DNA from: Xanthostigma xanthostigma
Taxonomy: Eukaryota; Arthropoda; Insecta; Raphidioptera; Raphidiidae
Assembly (NCBI GenBank): GCA_963575645.1
Contig: OY754464.1
Location: forward strand, 7,502,001-7,566,000
Reading direction: 5' to 3'
DNA length: 64,000 nucleotides
The notes beneath the pieces were generated by a model, which had not been told where the DNA came from, did no database searches, and saw only the letters and a program-made list of their open reading frames with translations. The position numbers and the translations under genes are program-made. This document shows positions 33,484 to 46,405 of the stretch, piece by piece. How positions within the stretch are numbered: position 1 is the first letter of the stretch; the number at the start of each line of letters is the position of its first letter.

Positions 33484-33820
33484 TCTATACTAATATATAA
33501 AGCTGAAAAGTTTGTTTGTTGTTTGTGGAAATACTGGTTCGAATTGAATAGTTTTTTTTGTTGGATAGTCTATTTATCGAGGAAGGCTATCGGCTATATA
33601 ATATCACGCTACGACCAATAGGAGCGGAGCATCAATGAAAAATGTTGCAAAATATAACTCAAAATTTGTCCGTCCGACAAAAACTTTTCAACGGTAACTC
33701 CGATCATCACGAAATTTGGACACAACATTCATCTCGGTAAACTAAGATGAATGTGCGTACTCATGTCCCTCCCTCCCATTCGTTCTTTTACACCCGGGTG
33801 AAACCGGACGGGACCGCTAG
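33484..33820 (+). mobile_element. Complete non-autonomous Helitron, 337 bp
   Basis: It begins TCTATACTAATATATAAAG, ends with the hairpin CCCGGGTGAAACCGGACGGG then ACCGCTAG, and is flanked by A (left) and T (right). These are the diagnostic Helitron boundaries. No Rep/helicase is encoded. Other copies: 11421-12035 (part), 16235-16461 (part) and 59072-59652. Confidence 0.95.
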
Positions 33821-34249
33821 TTCTGCAATAAAAAATCCCAAAAATTTATATATAATTCTACAACTATAAATGAGAACAACTTGTTTTAAAGTTATATTAC
33901 AATGCGGTGAGGCCGAAGGTTCCACTTGTGTTGTCCCTATGCCATATTTCATCTCAATCGCGTGAGAAGCCGCGGTTAGCGGCTAGTTATAAATAAATGA
34001 TTCCTATGTAAAAATACGACATATGAACAGGTCAAAGAAATGGCGTTAAAATCGGTGAAAAATAAGATACTTGGATAAATATGGAATAAATTTCTCTAAC
34101 TGTCAAGAACAGAAATATGTAAATCTCAATCTTTTTGTTATTCTATATTTTTGTTAGTAAAATAGGTACCTATATTTTTCTGCTATATGCAAGCACAAGT
34201 AAATATCCACGTAAATAAAGCTTATAATACACTATAAAATTTTAATAGG
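33821..34249. other. No gene recognised
   Basis: AT-rich sequence. Confidence 0.5.
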
Positions 34250-34448
34250 ACAGAAGCAAGATGGCAGCGAAGCGTATGAACTAGGAAGGAGTGTTCATGT
34301 TAAAAAACTTGATTTAACAAAATGTGTTGAATTACATAATATTCATGTTACAAACTTACGTTAATAAGTATGTTGAATTAAATAATATTCATGTTACAAA
34401 CTTACGTTAATAAATATTATTGAATAAAATAATAATAATTGTTACAAT
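34250..34448 (+). repeat. Left member of a distant inverted pair
   Basis: It matches the reverse complement of 37593-37743, sharing GCGTATGAACTAGGAAG and repeated TATTCATGTTACAAA. The left copy has an internal duplication (about 68 bp) that the right copy lacks. Confidence 0.75.
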
Positions 34449-34689
34449 TATATTTTTTTTAAACGAGTTAGTAGACCGTTCTAAATTTTGGGGACTTATT
34501 CCAGATATATTGAGAAATAAGTTGACAAACCATTAATTTCTCGATGATTTGAGATACCCCTCATATAGACCCTTAAGTTTTTGTTTAAACTTTTTTACTA
34601 TTTTTAAACGGTTTTATTTGGTTGGACCCCATATATTTGTTTTAAATATGTTGTTTCAAATCTTGCGACAGCTTTTTTAACTCTTCCCG

Positions 34690-34785
34690 TTATCCGATTG
34701 AGTTGAAATTTTGCATACGTATGATGGTTCCGATAACAATACAATATTATAATAACTAAGTGACCGGTCCGGCTTTCGTTCTAAA
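34690..34785 (+). repeat. Retroelement-tail fragment, partner 61115-61215
   Basis: Both copies share GAAATTTTGCATACGTATG, then ACAATACAATATTATAATAA and GACCGGTCCGGCTTTCG. This is a common type of insect repeat sentence; I cannot name the family. Confidence 0.65.
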
Positions 34786-34792
34786 GCCTAAC

Positions 34793-35061
34793 GGTTTTAT
34801 TGTACAATCGATAATATACTAAAAACTATAAAATAATTATGGACCACCATAGGGGGCTTTGATTAAACTAAAATAAAATCGTTGGGGGCATGGTCGAAGA
34901 AGACAGTCGAAAGTTAAATATGATTTCCAATCACAAACAAATGAAAGTTTTCTATTATATGCGCCACACGATTTTATTTTAGTTTAATCAAAGCCGCCTA
35001 TGGCGACTCATAATTATTTTTTAGTTTTTAGTACAATATTATCGATTGTACAATAAAATCG
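34793..35061. mobile_element. Foldback miniature, about 90-bp arms
   Basis: The left arm GGTTTTATTGTACAATCGAT ... AGTTTAATC-type words recur in complement on the right (ATCGATTGTACAATAAAATC). The loop is about 90 bp. Confidence 0.8.
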
Positions 35062-36504
35062 ATTAACTTAAAAAGCTTTTTTACTTATTTTATTAAAAAT
35101 ATAAAAATTAAAAAAAAGGTAAGGCCCTTGGCATCTAAGTTCTGTAAGAAAAAAAATACTCTGAAACTAAAAACTGGAAATTCCATTTTTCCACGATCAT
35201 AAATGATGCTTCGTATATGGAAAAGTATATAAAAAAAAAAAACAAATTCCAATGCAGAATGTTTTTTCTTTTTTGTATTAAAAAGTAAAGTAAAAGATCT
35301 CTGATAGTGTAAGAGTAGCCTACAAAAATGCAGCAGAACCGGTACACAGCATGAACAGATTTGGCAATTTTCCAACAGACAGGTAGGTAGTTTGACTAAC
35401 TCAACACTGTTATCGTAAATATCCACCTTGTACCGCGTAATCTCCTCCTTGCACAATATATGTTGCGTTATACCATTTGATTATAGACTTATTTTAGTTG
35501 ATCAACGGTTTGTACAAAAAAAAAAATAGGCAGTCATTGAGGGCTACCGACAGAAGTAAAAAACTTAACAGTGGTTTTGTATGACCTTCCACGAGGACTA
35601 AGGACACGTATTAATAAGGTATGGTATATATTAAAGTGTTTTTTGAAGTAAAACTTCTTTAGGCACGCTTGACTTGGGGAGTAAGCTGGTAAATGCCTGA
35701 CGAAAGCGTTTACGGAAGCGCATCATCGGACGAGGCGAACGGTAGTTGAGAGGGAGATATAAGTTAGTGAGTGCGACAAAGACGGAGCATTAATCGAAAT
35801 TCTTTTTTTTTGGACAACTATTTGACGTTAATAAACAATTGTTTTTCTATCAAAAATACATTTCATCGAATTTTGCTGCATTTTGTAACGGTAAATAATG
35901 TAGGCTAGTTAATAAATCCTTTTAAATGTATTATAAATTATGCTAATAAATATATATACATATTTTACCTATTAATTAATCAAAAAATATATTTTAAACA
36001 TTTCGTCTTTGTAGATATGTGCTACAGAGTGAGGTTATATTGTGTCGTTAAATCAGGATGTCTAATCAAAATATGGTGATAGATTATCGAATATTATTGT
36101 ATCATTATTATATATTATATATGGCAGGAAGAAGTTTTACTTCAGTCGTGTGGTCCAAAGAACACTCGCTTTTTTTATTTTCGGTCCCATTGGCTAATGT
36201 TTTAGCATTGGCCTTAAAAAAATCTCCCCAACATTTTGGCTTCCTACATCAAACCTGTGAACGGCGCAAACAAAGTTTGTTTCCCAAATAATTAACATGG
36301 GAAAAACGTTTTTGCCCAAACATGGATAGCTGGTAGAATTTTTTAGAATTTTTGATAGAAGCATTTTGTAGAGAATTAAATTTCCCACAAAAAAGATTCT
36401 CAATACTAAATCCGTGAATTCATTATTTTTAAAGATATGTTCGTGTAAACATTCTCATAAAAATCGGATTTCATTTATTAAAATAATAAATTCACGGTTT
36501 TAGT
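35062..36504. other. No gene; two short repeat pieces
   Basis: 35642-35800 is a minus-strand piece of the repeat found at 57200-57400 (GAAGTAAAACTTC and CGTTTACGGAAG). 36128-36175 matches 264-312. Frames at 35085-35456 and 36058-36403 overlap on both strands and are not recognisable. Confidence 0.6.
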
Positions 36505-36511
36505 ACTAAGA

Positions 36512-36788
36512 GCGATGGATTTAGACTAGGGGCAGTAGGGGCTGGTGCCCAGGGCGGCAAATTTTCAGGGACGACAACATTTGGAACGTGGGAAAATTTT
36601 TTTTCCACGTTACAGAAAATTCTTCGAAAAGTGTGATCATATTGAAAACATTCATAAATAAAAGATTTTTGGCATAAATGGACCATTTTATTTATTTAAA
36701 AATTGTATTTATTTTATGTAGGATTTAGAAAATGGGTCGGCATTTTTCACGGTTTCCCAGAGCGGCACTTAGAGTAAATCCGGCCCTG
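36512..36788. mobile_element. Decayed hAT-like element
   Basis: The left part GATGGATTTAGACTAGGGGC and the right part AGAGTAAATCCGGCCCTG resemble the CAGGGCCGGATTTA hAT termini. No target duplication remains. Confidence 0.55.
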
Positions 36789-37592
36789 CTTAAAGATATC
36801 GAAATAATCTCTTCGGCATTTTTCATGTTATTCTTGTTATCACGATGTGACACTATAGCAATTATTACTATTTTCGTCGAGTCGAAACTTCCTTATTCGG
36901 ATATTATTACATCATAATTTGTCTAGGCAGCGCGGTGGTAATAAAGCCAAGTGAATATCTCCTATAGCGAATGAAAATATTTACATAAATCATCCGGATG
37001 TTTTTCTCGTTCGATGAACAATATACGTACAAGAGTGATAAAGCCAGAAGGTATATCAATATCCAATAACCACCTGTTGTAAGTTTGAACAGCGTCCAGA
37101 ATCGAATAGACTTTAACTAGAAAAATAGTGCTGACGTGATGAGACCGCCATCTGTTGTTTGTCGTGCCATTGAATATGCTATTATGTTTATTTTGGAAAA
37201 ATATTATTTATTCGAGAGCTGTTTACAAAAACGCTGACTAAAGATTTATTGCAAATACCGCTACAATGGATGTGCTCTATTATCGGTTTGCGTGTCAGTA
37301 TCGTTCATACAAGAAGTTATATCTAGGTTAATCGAAATCCATTCAAATTGTAGCTTTTTGTAAAGGGGAGATTCTGTTCTATAAAACGGAACCATCTTTA
37401 GATTGATGATTCGAGTTCATAAATACTGATTGAAAATCGCGTACAGCAGTTATACGTACGTCCAAACTCTACAGATCACAATTTCTGACGGATCGCCTTG
37501 GTTTATATTTTATTCACATTGTATACCACCCAATTATTCGAAAACATTATACAAATTCAATTTTCAAATAAAAAATATTATAAAATTTACTT
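36789..37592. other. No gene recognised
   Basis: AT-rich sequence with no domain in any frame. Confidence 0.5.
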
Positions 37593-37743
37593 TTGTAACA
37601 ATTATTATTATTTTATTCAACATATTTATTAACGTAAATTTGTAACATGAATATTATTTAATTCAATACATTTATTAATTTAAGTTTTTTTAACATAAAC
37701 ACCACTTCCTAGTTCATACGCTCCGCTACCATCTTGCCTCTGT
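37593..37743 (-). repeat. Right member of a distant inverted pair
   Basis: Reverse complement of 34250-34448. The two face each other across about 3.1 kb and could be the ends of one large element or two independent insertions. Confidence 0.75.
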
Positions 37744-38120
37744 TTCTCCACATGACCACCAGTGACGGCGTGGCTTTTTAAGACGTGGTGTTACACTTTT
37801 TAATATAATTGAAATAAATCGATGGAAGATTTAAAAAATATAATACTTATTTTTTTCCTGTAAGTATTTATTCCTTTGAACATGTGAGTGCGAATTGGCG
37901 TCTTAGTGTCATATGCGCTTAGAAAAATTTGATTTTACAAAGGGTTCACGTAATACATATATAGGGGTTCGGATTCTCTTAACCTCATCTCCGTTGTTGC
38001 GCCCCTGGTATTGTTCGTAGGCAATTACTTTGAGATAAGATTGTAAAACATAAAACCCCCAAAACAGATGTCAGTATTAAGATCTCAGAAATGATCATGT
38101 AATGTTACACCTGCCATTAT

Positions 38121-38866
38121 TTATATAAATAAAAATGTAAATGTTCGTTTGTTCAAAATCTTAAATCTTCAAAAGTACGAGTGCTTTGAAATTTTGTCAT
38201 ACCGTCGCAAATTCTAATACGCACATGTTTTTACGCTGTCACATCTGTGCCAGGTCAATACGTTTTTTTATAACAGCGCCATCTGTTGGACGTTAAAGTA
38301 ACACACGCTATACTAAGTATTTTATAGGGCCGTCGAAATACGAACTCACCCTCTATGTATGTGTGTGATAGGGTCGTCGAAATACAAACTCACCCTGTGT
38401 AGTATATGAGTCTATCTCAGCGAACTGTGAAAAACTGACTTAACATTGAAAATCTAGATCAGATACCATAGTATACGTACCGCACAATATGCGACCGTCC
38501 AATAATAAAATAAAAAAACTTAATCAAACAAAATACTCATGCGACATCTAGTCGCGGAAAGCCGTTCTAATAAAAATCTCACTAGGTCGAGAGTAAATTT
38601 ATAATAACATCAAAACTAATACGGTGCGTAGCACTTTTATGCTGTTCAAACTTGATGTAGTTGGTACATCAAGAGACAAATAAAAATTATCCATTGAAAA
38701 TTAATGACTGAAAATTAAAATTCGTAACACAATGCGAGTGCCAACTGTTGTATACGGCGCCATCTGCTGGACGTTAAAGAAACACACGCCATACTAAATA
38801 TTTTATGGTTGAACACACGCAATCCAGACTGAGCCACAACAACGCCCGGGCGGATACAGCTAATAG
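38121..38866 (+). repeat. Retroelement or Helitron-like unit with internal duplication
   Basis: The phrase GCGCCATCTGTTGGACG followed by AACACACGC.ATACTAA occurs at about 38272 and 38757. CGTCGAAATACRAACTCACC occurs twice near 38330 and 38370. The unit begins AATAAAAATGTAAATGTTCG and ends CCCGGGCGGATACAGCTAA. The class is uncertain. Confidence 0.5.
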
Positions 38867-40379
38867 TAAAATAAATTATTAAAGTTTTTGTTTTTGATTC
38901 ATTGTTCGGTAATTAATTTTGTGGACATTATTAATAAAGGAATGTACAAACTTTAATATAAACGACTGAAAAATATTTTAGAGCATATACGGAATATTAA
39001 TTGGATTTTAGTATCCTGACTGACAGAATTTAATAAAACAGTTTGTTATCCTGTTTATATACGTATTTACTCACACATACACACACGGATTTTAGGCTGT
39101 GTATACCTTTATGATATTTGGATCGTGTCAGGCTATGCTTTAAGCTGTTTTCCCTACGCCTTGTACCGACATTTATCTACACGTGATGTTTGTTCCTGTT
39201 AGTTATTTTAAAAATTTGTGGAAAAAATCGAGAAAAAGATAGCACTTTTTTTATAAATTATCGGCGCATGGAAATTATGCAGATCGATAATATAATTTTT
39301 GCACTGTCCCAAGCTGCTTTACATGTATTTACACAGGCATCTAAAGTGATTCATTACGTACAAGTGCGGCAAAGTAAAATAAAATTGATCGCGTTCTGTC
39401 TGTTTATTTTTTATAACCAAGGGTAGAATGGTCTTACGAGTCGTGTGAAATTTTAAATAAGTAAGCCCACTAATGCAGGTATTAGGTTCGGCAGTTGGTT
39501 TTGTTATTATTATAAAGACCAGGTGGCTGTGAGTCACCATTAGTATTTATTCGTGCTGATCCTGAAACTCTTCGCAGAGCTACCACTTTAATTCTAAGAA
39601 GAGCAACATTTTGAGCAACTAATTCAATAAAGTAATTTCTTTTTAAATGGTTTTTAAATTAGATAGGGAATTCCTACTACGACTTATCTAAAATTTCAAA
39701 TTCTTCTAGCTCAGTTAGAATAGCGTTTCGGGTTGTTCATTAGACATTTTTGACTTGAAATCACCCCAGCATCACAGTCCCAGGCTATGGCAGTCATGTC
39801 GTGGGACACCCTGTATATAAAAAATCAAACTTCGGAGAAAGATATCTCGCGACCGCAATTTTTTTACGCTATACGCCCATGGAAACTTTTTATCCACTCA
39901 CCGAGTAGGTACTATAAGTTTGGAAAGTTTGGTACAATTTGACCGGGGCCCATTTTCCATAAGGATTCTGTGGGGTCCTTTGAGATTTACCTATTTTAAG
40001 AAAACGTTCTGACTGTTTGGAATGAAGTAAAGAAGCAAGGAGTAAATAGAAAGCTGTTGGCTCTCAGGCGGTTATATAGAGGTAGGTATATTTATTCTGT
40101 CCTATGCTACAAACCGAGGACCAGGTGTTGCATCAATGGTGTTGTGTGTTGTAGGGCATTTTTAATTTTCATTTAAAACCGGTTAATCATCTTAGCAACT
40201 TAGCGTTTTTGAAAATGAAATTATTTAAATTATAATAGGTTCTGGGTGGCTGAACACTTTGTCAGAAAATCTGGTTTGATAATGTTGGTGACACACATTA
40301 CTTCATAAAAAAACTTTGTAGACTTCTATATTGATTCTGCTCAAAAATGCTCAAAAAATACCTAACTAATCATTCAAAA
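38867..40379. other. No gene recognised
   Basis: GTGGGACACCCTGTATATA at about 39804-39822 looks like the right end of a CAGGGTGTCCC element, with no matching left end. Frames of 73 and 78 codons at 39190-39540 overlap on opposite strands. Confidence 0.5.
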
Positions 40380-41105
40380 ATTTGTGCGTGTGTGTGTGTG
40401 TGTACAAACGTCTTATTACTTTTGAACGGAGTGTGTCCGATTGAAACGCGGTTTGCGGCATCTGACGTGACTTTGCTGAACTTAGATTTCCTGAAAATTT
40501 GGAATGAATCGGCCCAATAGATTTTGAGAAATCTCAAAAATACAAGTTTCAAAAATTTTTAGACATTTGTGAATATTTTCTAAACTATTAATTCCAAAAT
40601 CTAATCAGTTCTTCTCCTCAAAAAACTGCGTCGATTGCCGCACACCGCATCAAAATCGATTCATTTGTTCACGAGATATAGTGAACGAAAAATTCGTAAA
40701 AAAGTGTTTTATTAAAATTACTCGTAAAATTCTTATCAGATCTATTTTTTTGTAATAAATTATTTTCTTAGGTTAAAAAACTGCGTCGACTGCCGCAAAC
40801 CGCATCAAAATCGATTCATTTGTTCAAGAGATATCGTGAAAGAAAAATTCGTAAGAAAGTGTTTTTTTAAATTACTCTTAAAATTCTTATCAGATCGATT
40901 TTTTGTAATAAATTACTTTCTTAGCTGAAAAAAACTGCGTCGATCGCCGCAAACCGCATCAAAATCGATTCATTTGTTCAAGAGATACCGTGAACGAAAA
41001 ATTCGTAAGAAAGTGTATTTTTTGGGCTCGAAGAGCTGAAAAATAAATTTCTTGCTTTATTTTATATATTTTTGAGCGTTTTGAACTCGAAAATAGCGGA
41101 GTCAA
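40380..41105 (+). repeat. LINE-like tail repeat with TG microsatellite, copy 2
   Basis: Same family as 15423-16200: a (TG)n tract at 40386-40402, ACGCGGTTTGCGGCATCTGA, then three about 155-bp subunits with ACTGCGTCGA..GCC at about 40625, 40780 and 40935. Copy 1 has two subunits, so the array length varies. Confidence 0.8.
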
Positions 41106-41643
41106 ACTTCATTCCGAATTTTTTTACAATGATTTTTTTGGATATAACTGGGGACGAAGGTTAACTATACAACTTAAATTAATACTTTAAAAAAAATATG
41201 AATTATTGTTATATCTTTCTGAAATAGAAAAATGCCTTCTTAAAACTTTTTAGTAAGCTTTTGACAGATGATCAGTACAACAGAGCTCCGTTGAACGCTT
41301 TGAGTACGGAACAAAAAAAAAATTGGCATAAGCATAATATTATGGCTCTCATCTTTATTGTATAATATTGTATAAATATTCTCACAAGTACAGTTTCATA
41401 AGTTTGAGAAAACAAACTTTACTTGTTTGGTTTTCAGAACAAGCTGACGTCAGTAATTGATATTCTAGATCAGTTTACAAGTTTACAAAGTGGAAATAAC
41501 AGACTTTTTTGCATTATTTGATAACATCTAACTCTTGTCACTATCTCAAGCTGATCAATATTATAGTCTTACGCTAACACAGCGCGCTAACCGAAAGTGG
41601 TAACAGTGGATATTTCGTGTATCCTACTAGATACAGAAAAAAA
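41106..41643. other. No gene recognised
   Basis: AT-rich sequence. Confidence 0.5.
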
Positions 41644-41949
41644 CGAGTGTGCTTTAGACCACACGACTGAAGTAAAACTTCTTCCTGCCATAATTTGTTA
41701 TTATTCACCTGAAAATTCACAAAATATGAACTTTAAAATAAATTAAAAATTTTATTCACTTTAAACGTAGAATATTTAATGTAATGAACAAAATATTAAT
41801 TTATAAAATTGTTCAAGAACGAAATGAACAGTCTAATGTAAGAAGAAAGAAATATAAACATAAAGATAATGAAAACAAAAGTAATACATTGCATTTACTT
41901 AGCTCTCGTTGGATTTTAAGCGTAAATCTTTATGAAATATTATATTTGG
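41644..41949 (+). repeat. Dispersed repeat, inverted partner 1-306
   Basis: Reverse complement of the window start. It contains a 68-codon frame rich in K/R/N without recognisable family. Confidence 0.75.
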
Positions 41950-42051
41950 TTGATTTTAAAAAATCTCACTGCATTTTGTGTTTATTCTAAATTCTTGTGT
42001 GAACTAGATATCAATCATTAAATATTGGACACATGACCATATTATGTTTTT

Positions 42052-42612
42052 TTGACGTGATAACGTCTTATAAATTGATGAATCACCAATCTTATAAATT
42101 GATGAAACACCGGCTGCATGCACGAAAAAGCGTTCCTAACGTTCCGCCTGACCCTCGAAAACGGCCCTAACGATTTGGATGAAATTTACTGAAAAGGGAT
42201 TTTGGGGGGCAAAAAATCGTTTTAGCTAGGTCTCATCTCTCGAAAAAATCGTTTTCATACAAATTTTATCATTATAAAAATCAATTTTTTGATGTATGAA
42301 AATACTTAAATATTGTAAGTAGGTTTTGGAATTTTATATAAACAGTGAAACAATTGTTTTCAAAATATTATGACAATTAATCTTTGAGACTTAAAATAAA
42401 TACGAAAGAAAGAAAGTTAAAAAAAACAATTATTATTATAGGTGGTGAGTATTTTAATACATAAAATTAACCTAAATTTGAAGCGAAAGATGCAATATAT
42501 TAGATTCGAATTATTATAATTATTATATGTAGAATTTAGGTTATGTATTACGGAATACGTTATCACGTAAAACTATCGTCCGTAAACCGACTTTACAGAC
42601 AACCAATTTTTT
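42052..42612 (+). mobile_element. Dispersed element, family G, copy 2
   Basis: Same orientation as 5139-5735: it opens GACGTGATAACGTCTTATAA and closes ACGTTATCACGT ... CCGTAAACCGACTTTACAG. The GTAACGC heptamer run is reduced to one unit. Confidence 0.75.
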
Positions 42613-43042
42613 TTTATTTAAAATGGCACACTAACATTTGTCGAAATGCTTTCTTTTCTTCGTAAAACACCCTGTATATAATTAATGCAATCTAGGCTCT
42701 ATAATTGAAAATCTAAAATTGAAAAGAATTTCGTCTAAACGAAATATTTGCACAAAAATCACGCAAGAAAAAAACAATGTTGTTTGCATTTGTTCCTCTA
42801 GAGCTATAGTTAATTTGCTACAGAAAATTGAATCAGCTCGTGAATTTTGCACCAGGGCATCAATGGACAACCCTGGTAACGATATAAACGAATTTATTTT
42901 CGAGTCCATAAACCGTCTGTTAATGGGCTTCATCATTCCGGGATTATATAGATAACCCGGAAAAACTGATGGCCAAAAAAAAATATGCTTTTCAATCATG
43001 TCTTCCAAAATGTAGTTTGAATATATCAAGTAATTACTTTAA

Positions 43043-44140
43043 TGAACCCCGTACAAACCTTATGGGATTTGGTTCTCGATTAAATTGATCGAAAAAAAAT
43101 GTCCATGGGCGCATAGCCTACAAACCAATAGATTTTTAGCTACAGATATGTTAGGGAGATTTCAGATATAGGGATATCCACTGAATTCACAAACATGTTC
43201 AACTTTTGTGCTTTTTTTTTAGAAATAAAAAAATAGTCGAAAACTGGGTAATGTTGGAAGGTGTCATCTTGTATAAAATAATAATGATTCGGATTCAGCG
43301 CACTCGAAAACATATTTCTGGAGCTTAGGATTTTTTAAGATTGTGAATTCAGTGGATATCCCTATATCTAAAATCTCTCTAAACATATCTGTAGCTAAAC
43401 ATCTATTGGTTTTTAGGCTATGCGCCCATGGACACTTTTTCTTAGTGACCTTTAAGGAGGTTGATCCGTTACAGTCTCAATCAAAAGTAAGTCGAATTCT
43501 AAATGGGAACTTTTCCATAATAAATTTTTCAAAAGGTTATAAGCCGATGATACCAATATATTATTGTCAAAAAGGCATAAATAAATATTTTTTTAAATAT
43601 TAATTAATTATTTCAGTATTTTACTTAACGGATTAACTTTTAAGGTTTTTGTACAAAGTTAGGTTAGAAAAAATAAATTTATATAAATATCTGTATTTTA
43701 CATATTTTTTGCTGTAAATAATTGAAAAAAGAAATTAGAAGTAATAAAAATTAAAATGAAATCATTAAAAAGTTGAAAATTCAGTTAAAATTGTTGAAAT
43801 TGTCAAGAATAAAAGTCCATAATCGAAAAGTGCTAAGGTTTAATATTTTTTTTATTGATTAAAAGTCTCCTAATTTATTTGGAAAAAATTAAAATGTACC
43901 GTTTGCATGCTAGGTTGACATATTTTCCATAAGACTACATGTAAAAGTTTTTTTAAATTTTTTACTTTATAAATCTCCTAATGATTTTGGATTTTTTACA
44001 GAAAATTTTGTCATAAAAAAATCTATTAAAAAAACTTTATTTCAGATTTTTTTCATTACCTTCGTAAAACGGCTCAACCTCCTTAAACTATAAAATAAAG
44101 CCATTTTCGAACCAAATCCCATAAGGTTTGTGCGGGATCT
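43043..44140. mobile_element. TTAA-flanked element with nested palindrome, 1.1 kb
   Basis: The inverted ends share ACAAACCTTATGGGATTTGG and lie next to TTAA on both sides (43039-43042, 44141-44144). Inside, 43095-43205 mirrors 43340-43440 (GGATATCCACTGAATTCACA and complement). A 86-codon frame here is not recognisable. Probably a piggyBac- or Kolobok-type non-autonomous element. Confidence 0.7.
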
Positions 44141-44144
44141 TTAA

Positions 44145-45404
44145 TGTTTTCTGAATAAAAAATTCCTCCATCGAACTACACACTCACTACTTGAAAACTG
44201 CGAAATGTCTGCCATACACGGAACCTGTCCTTAAAGTTGCTGGTCTGTGCCATCCGTAGAGGTCTTCAATTCGATGGACATAGCTTGACTGCATCCGTTA
44301 AAAACCACGCACACTGGTCAAAGTTGGCCCCGCACAACCAGCAGAGCTCAAGCGTGTAATCTGCACGATGCCGCACACTAGATCGGCATAAACCAGCAAA
44401 TTTTAGTGCAGGTTTCGTAATTTACCGTAGATATTTAGCAGTCTTAAATTAATTAATTAAAACGACACATCACCAGCACACTAGATCGATCCAGCACGGC
44501 TAGGCTAGCCCGAAATTTCAGGCGACCGACTGGTGGTCGTTGTTGATGCGCTACTTCGTTAAATAACGTGGATACCTTCACGAACGGCACAATATGACTC
44601 CGTGCTGTGCTGGTCGTGTAGGTCCGTGCTGGACAAGTGTGCGCGATTTTTTTAAAAAGTGCTGGGAAGTAAAAGTTTTGAGCAAATTTTTCTTGGGCCA
44701 TCGTTTTGTAAAAACAATACACGATGGAAAAAATTAATATGCGTTTCTAATGGAACAACTGTTGGATAAAAACTCTGGTCGTAATCTCCACTCACAACAA
44801 ATCCCCTAATTATAAACTGTTCGTTTAACTACATACGCAGTGTTTTTAAAAAACGTAGTAATTGAATTATTTTTGTGTATTATGCAGAGATGGAGAACCG
44901 AGAAAGTGATCAAATGCGAATACAGTTGAACATTTTTAACTGCAATTATTAATTTTGCCGTACTCGAAAAGAATATTCTTGGGTACAGGACGATAAGTGA
45001 ACGTTTTCAGAACCACTATTTTTACCCACGACGGAACGGAGCAGGTATATGCGTTTAGCCTGAGAGGTTGTTTGTTAGTGCGTTTGTGCACTCAAATGTC
45101 GCCATTTATCTGGAAAACGGTTTGATCAATTCAGATGCGGTTTTCTGTAAACGGTTTGTAATTCATCTGCGATGGTTCTTAGATAGATATTACGATGGTA
45201 ACGCCTCGGGGGGCGCTGCACTGCACAAAAAATTAATCGCAATAATTAATTGTACAGCAACGTATGCTGGGTTGCCTACACAATGGGCACTTAATCGGCA
45301 TTCTCTGTAACATACTATACCATAATAGCTACACTGTGTACGCTAGTTCAGACCATCTGAACTCACTTATACAAAATCTCTAAAAAGTTTAAATAAAAGA
45401 GAAT
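44145..45404. other. No gene; GC-richer patch
   Basis: 44160-44720 is less AT-rich and repeats GTGCTGGT / GCACACTAGATCG words (44375, 44478). An 89-codon minus-strand frame (44453-44722) is unrecognised. This could be an unassigned element. Confidence 0.4.
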
Positions 45405-45408
45405 TTAA

Positions 45409-45719
45409 AATTTTGAAAAAACCCACAACGAATGTAAATGTTATAATAGAAAAAGAATTAAATAAAATTCTAAAATCCCCCGACTTAACGCAGGTAAGTA
45501 ACCAAAGAAAATCCGTCGGGGGCTGCCATTTGGCTGCCCTGAAATGAACTAAAATATTGCAATTTATATTCTTCTATTCTTAATTCAGGGCAGCGAATGG
45601 CAGCCTCCCGACAGATTTTCTTTGATTACTTACTTGCGTTAAGTCGGGGGATTTTAGAATTTTATTTAATTCTTTTTCTATTATAACATTTACATTCGTC
45701 GTGGGTTTTTTCAAAATTT
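45409..45719. mobile_element. TTAA-flanked foldback, 311 bp
   Basis: The arms AATTTTGAAAAAACCCAC... and complement span about 135 bp each at over 90 percent identity. TTAA sits on both flanks (45405-45408, 45720-45723). The loop is about 40 bp and the inner arms end at GGCTGCCCTGAA / TTCAGGGCAGC. Confidence 0.75.
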
Positions 45720-45723
45720 TTAA

Positions 45724-46405
45724 TTTTTTCACTAAAATAAAAGGTTTTAAATTTTTTTCACTTGTAGGAAAATATAAAATTACACAGTTTCTAAAATAAA
45801 ATTAGCTTTTTTCACATACATTTTCAGAGAAAAGAAATGCTCGAATTGGAATAATATTGCTTGTCGCCCATTTTTATAGTTGACATTTTGATAGCTATAA
45901 CCAATCAGAACACAGATGGTATGAGTTAATTTGAAAAATGACAGTGTCGAACTGCTACACCCATTTCACTTCATGGACAATCAAACCATACATTTTACTA
46001 TGTAGTTTCGAATTAAAGGTATATTTATCCTTCCTCTATACATAGCGTTTCTGTATTGACATTTCACTTTAACCAATGAATCTGGCTAATTAATTTTTCC
46101 AAACAGCTTGTAAAAGTGTATCATGTGAGATAAGCGTGCATACTGGATGGTTTTCAATAATCCCGGGATTTAGTGGGATGGTTTATAATGACAGTGGTAT
46201 TAAATAAGCGGTTTACACACGCACGCATTTCGTAATAATTATTCCTAGTAAGTAGCTATTATTATAGAAGTTTAGAACAATTTTTGAAAATGAATCTCTC
46301 TGATTATTCAGTTCTCGGAAGATAATAGTTATTGGCGTAACTAGTAGTCTAAATCATTCATCGCGCTGACAGGTCATGACTTAGCCTACAAGTTGCGACC
46401 ATAAT
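45724..46405. other. No gene recognised
   Basis: AT-rich sequence. Confidence 0.5.

Noticed and set aside
34690..34785. Helitron end because of the CCGGTCCGGCTTTCG phrase
   Set aside because: The CTAG terminus is not clearly present there (ACTAAG instead); only the 61.2-kb copy has it.
35085..35456. 123-codon minus-strand frame with many Phe
   Set aside because: It is made of A/T homopolymer runs.
44453..44722. 89-codon minus-strand frame in a GC-richer patch
   Set aside because: Composition is suggestive, but I recognise no domain and the repeated GTGCTGG words point to an element.
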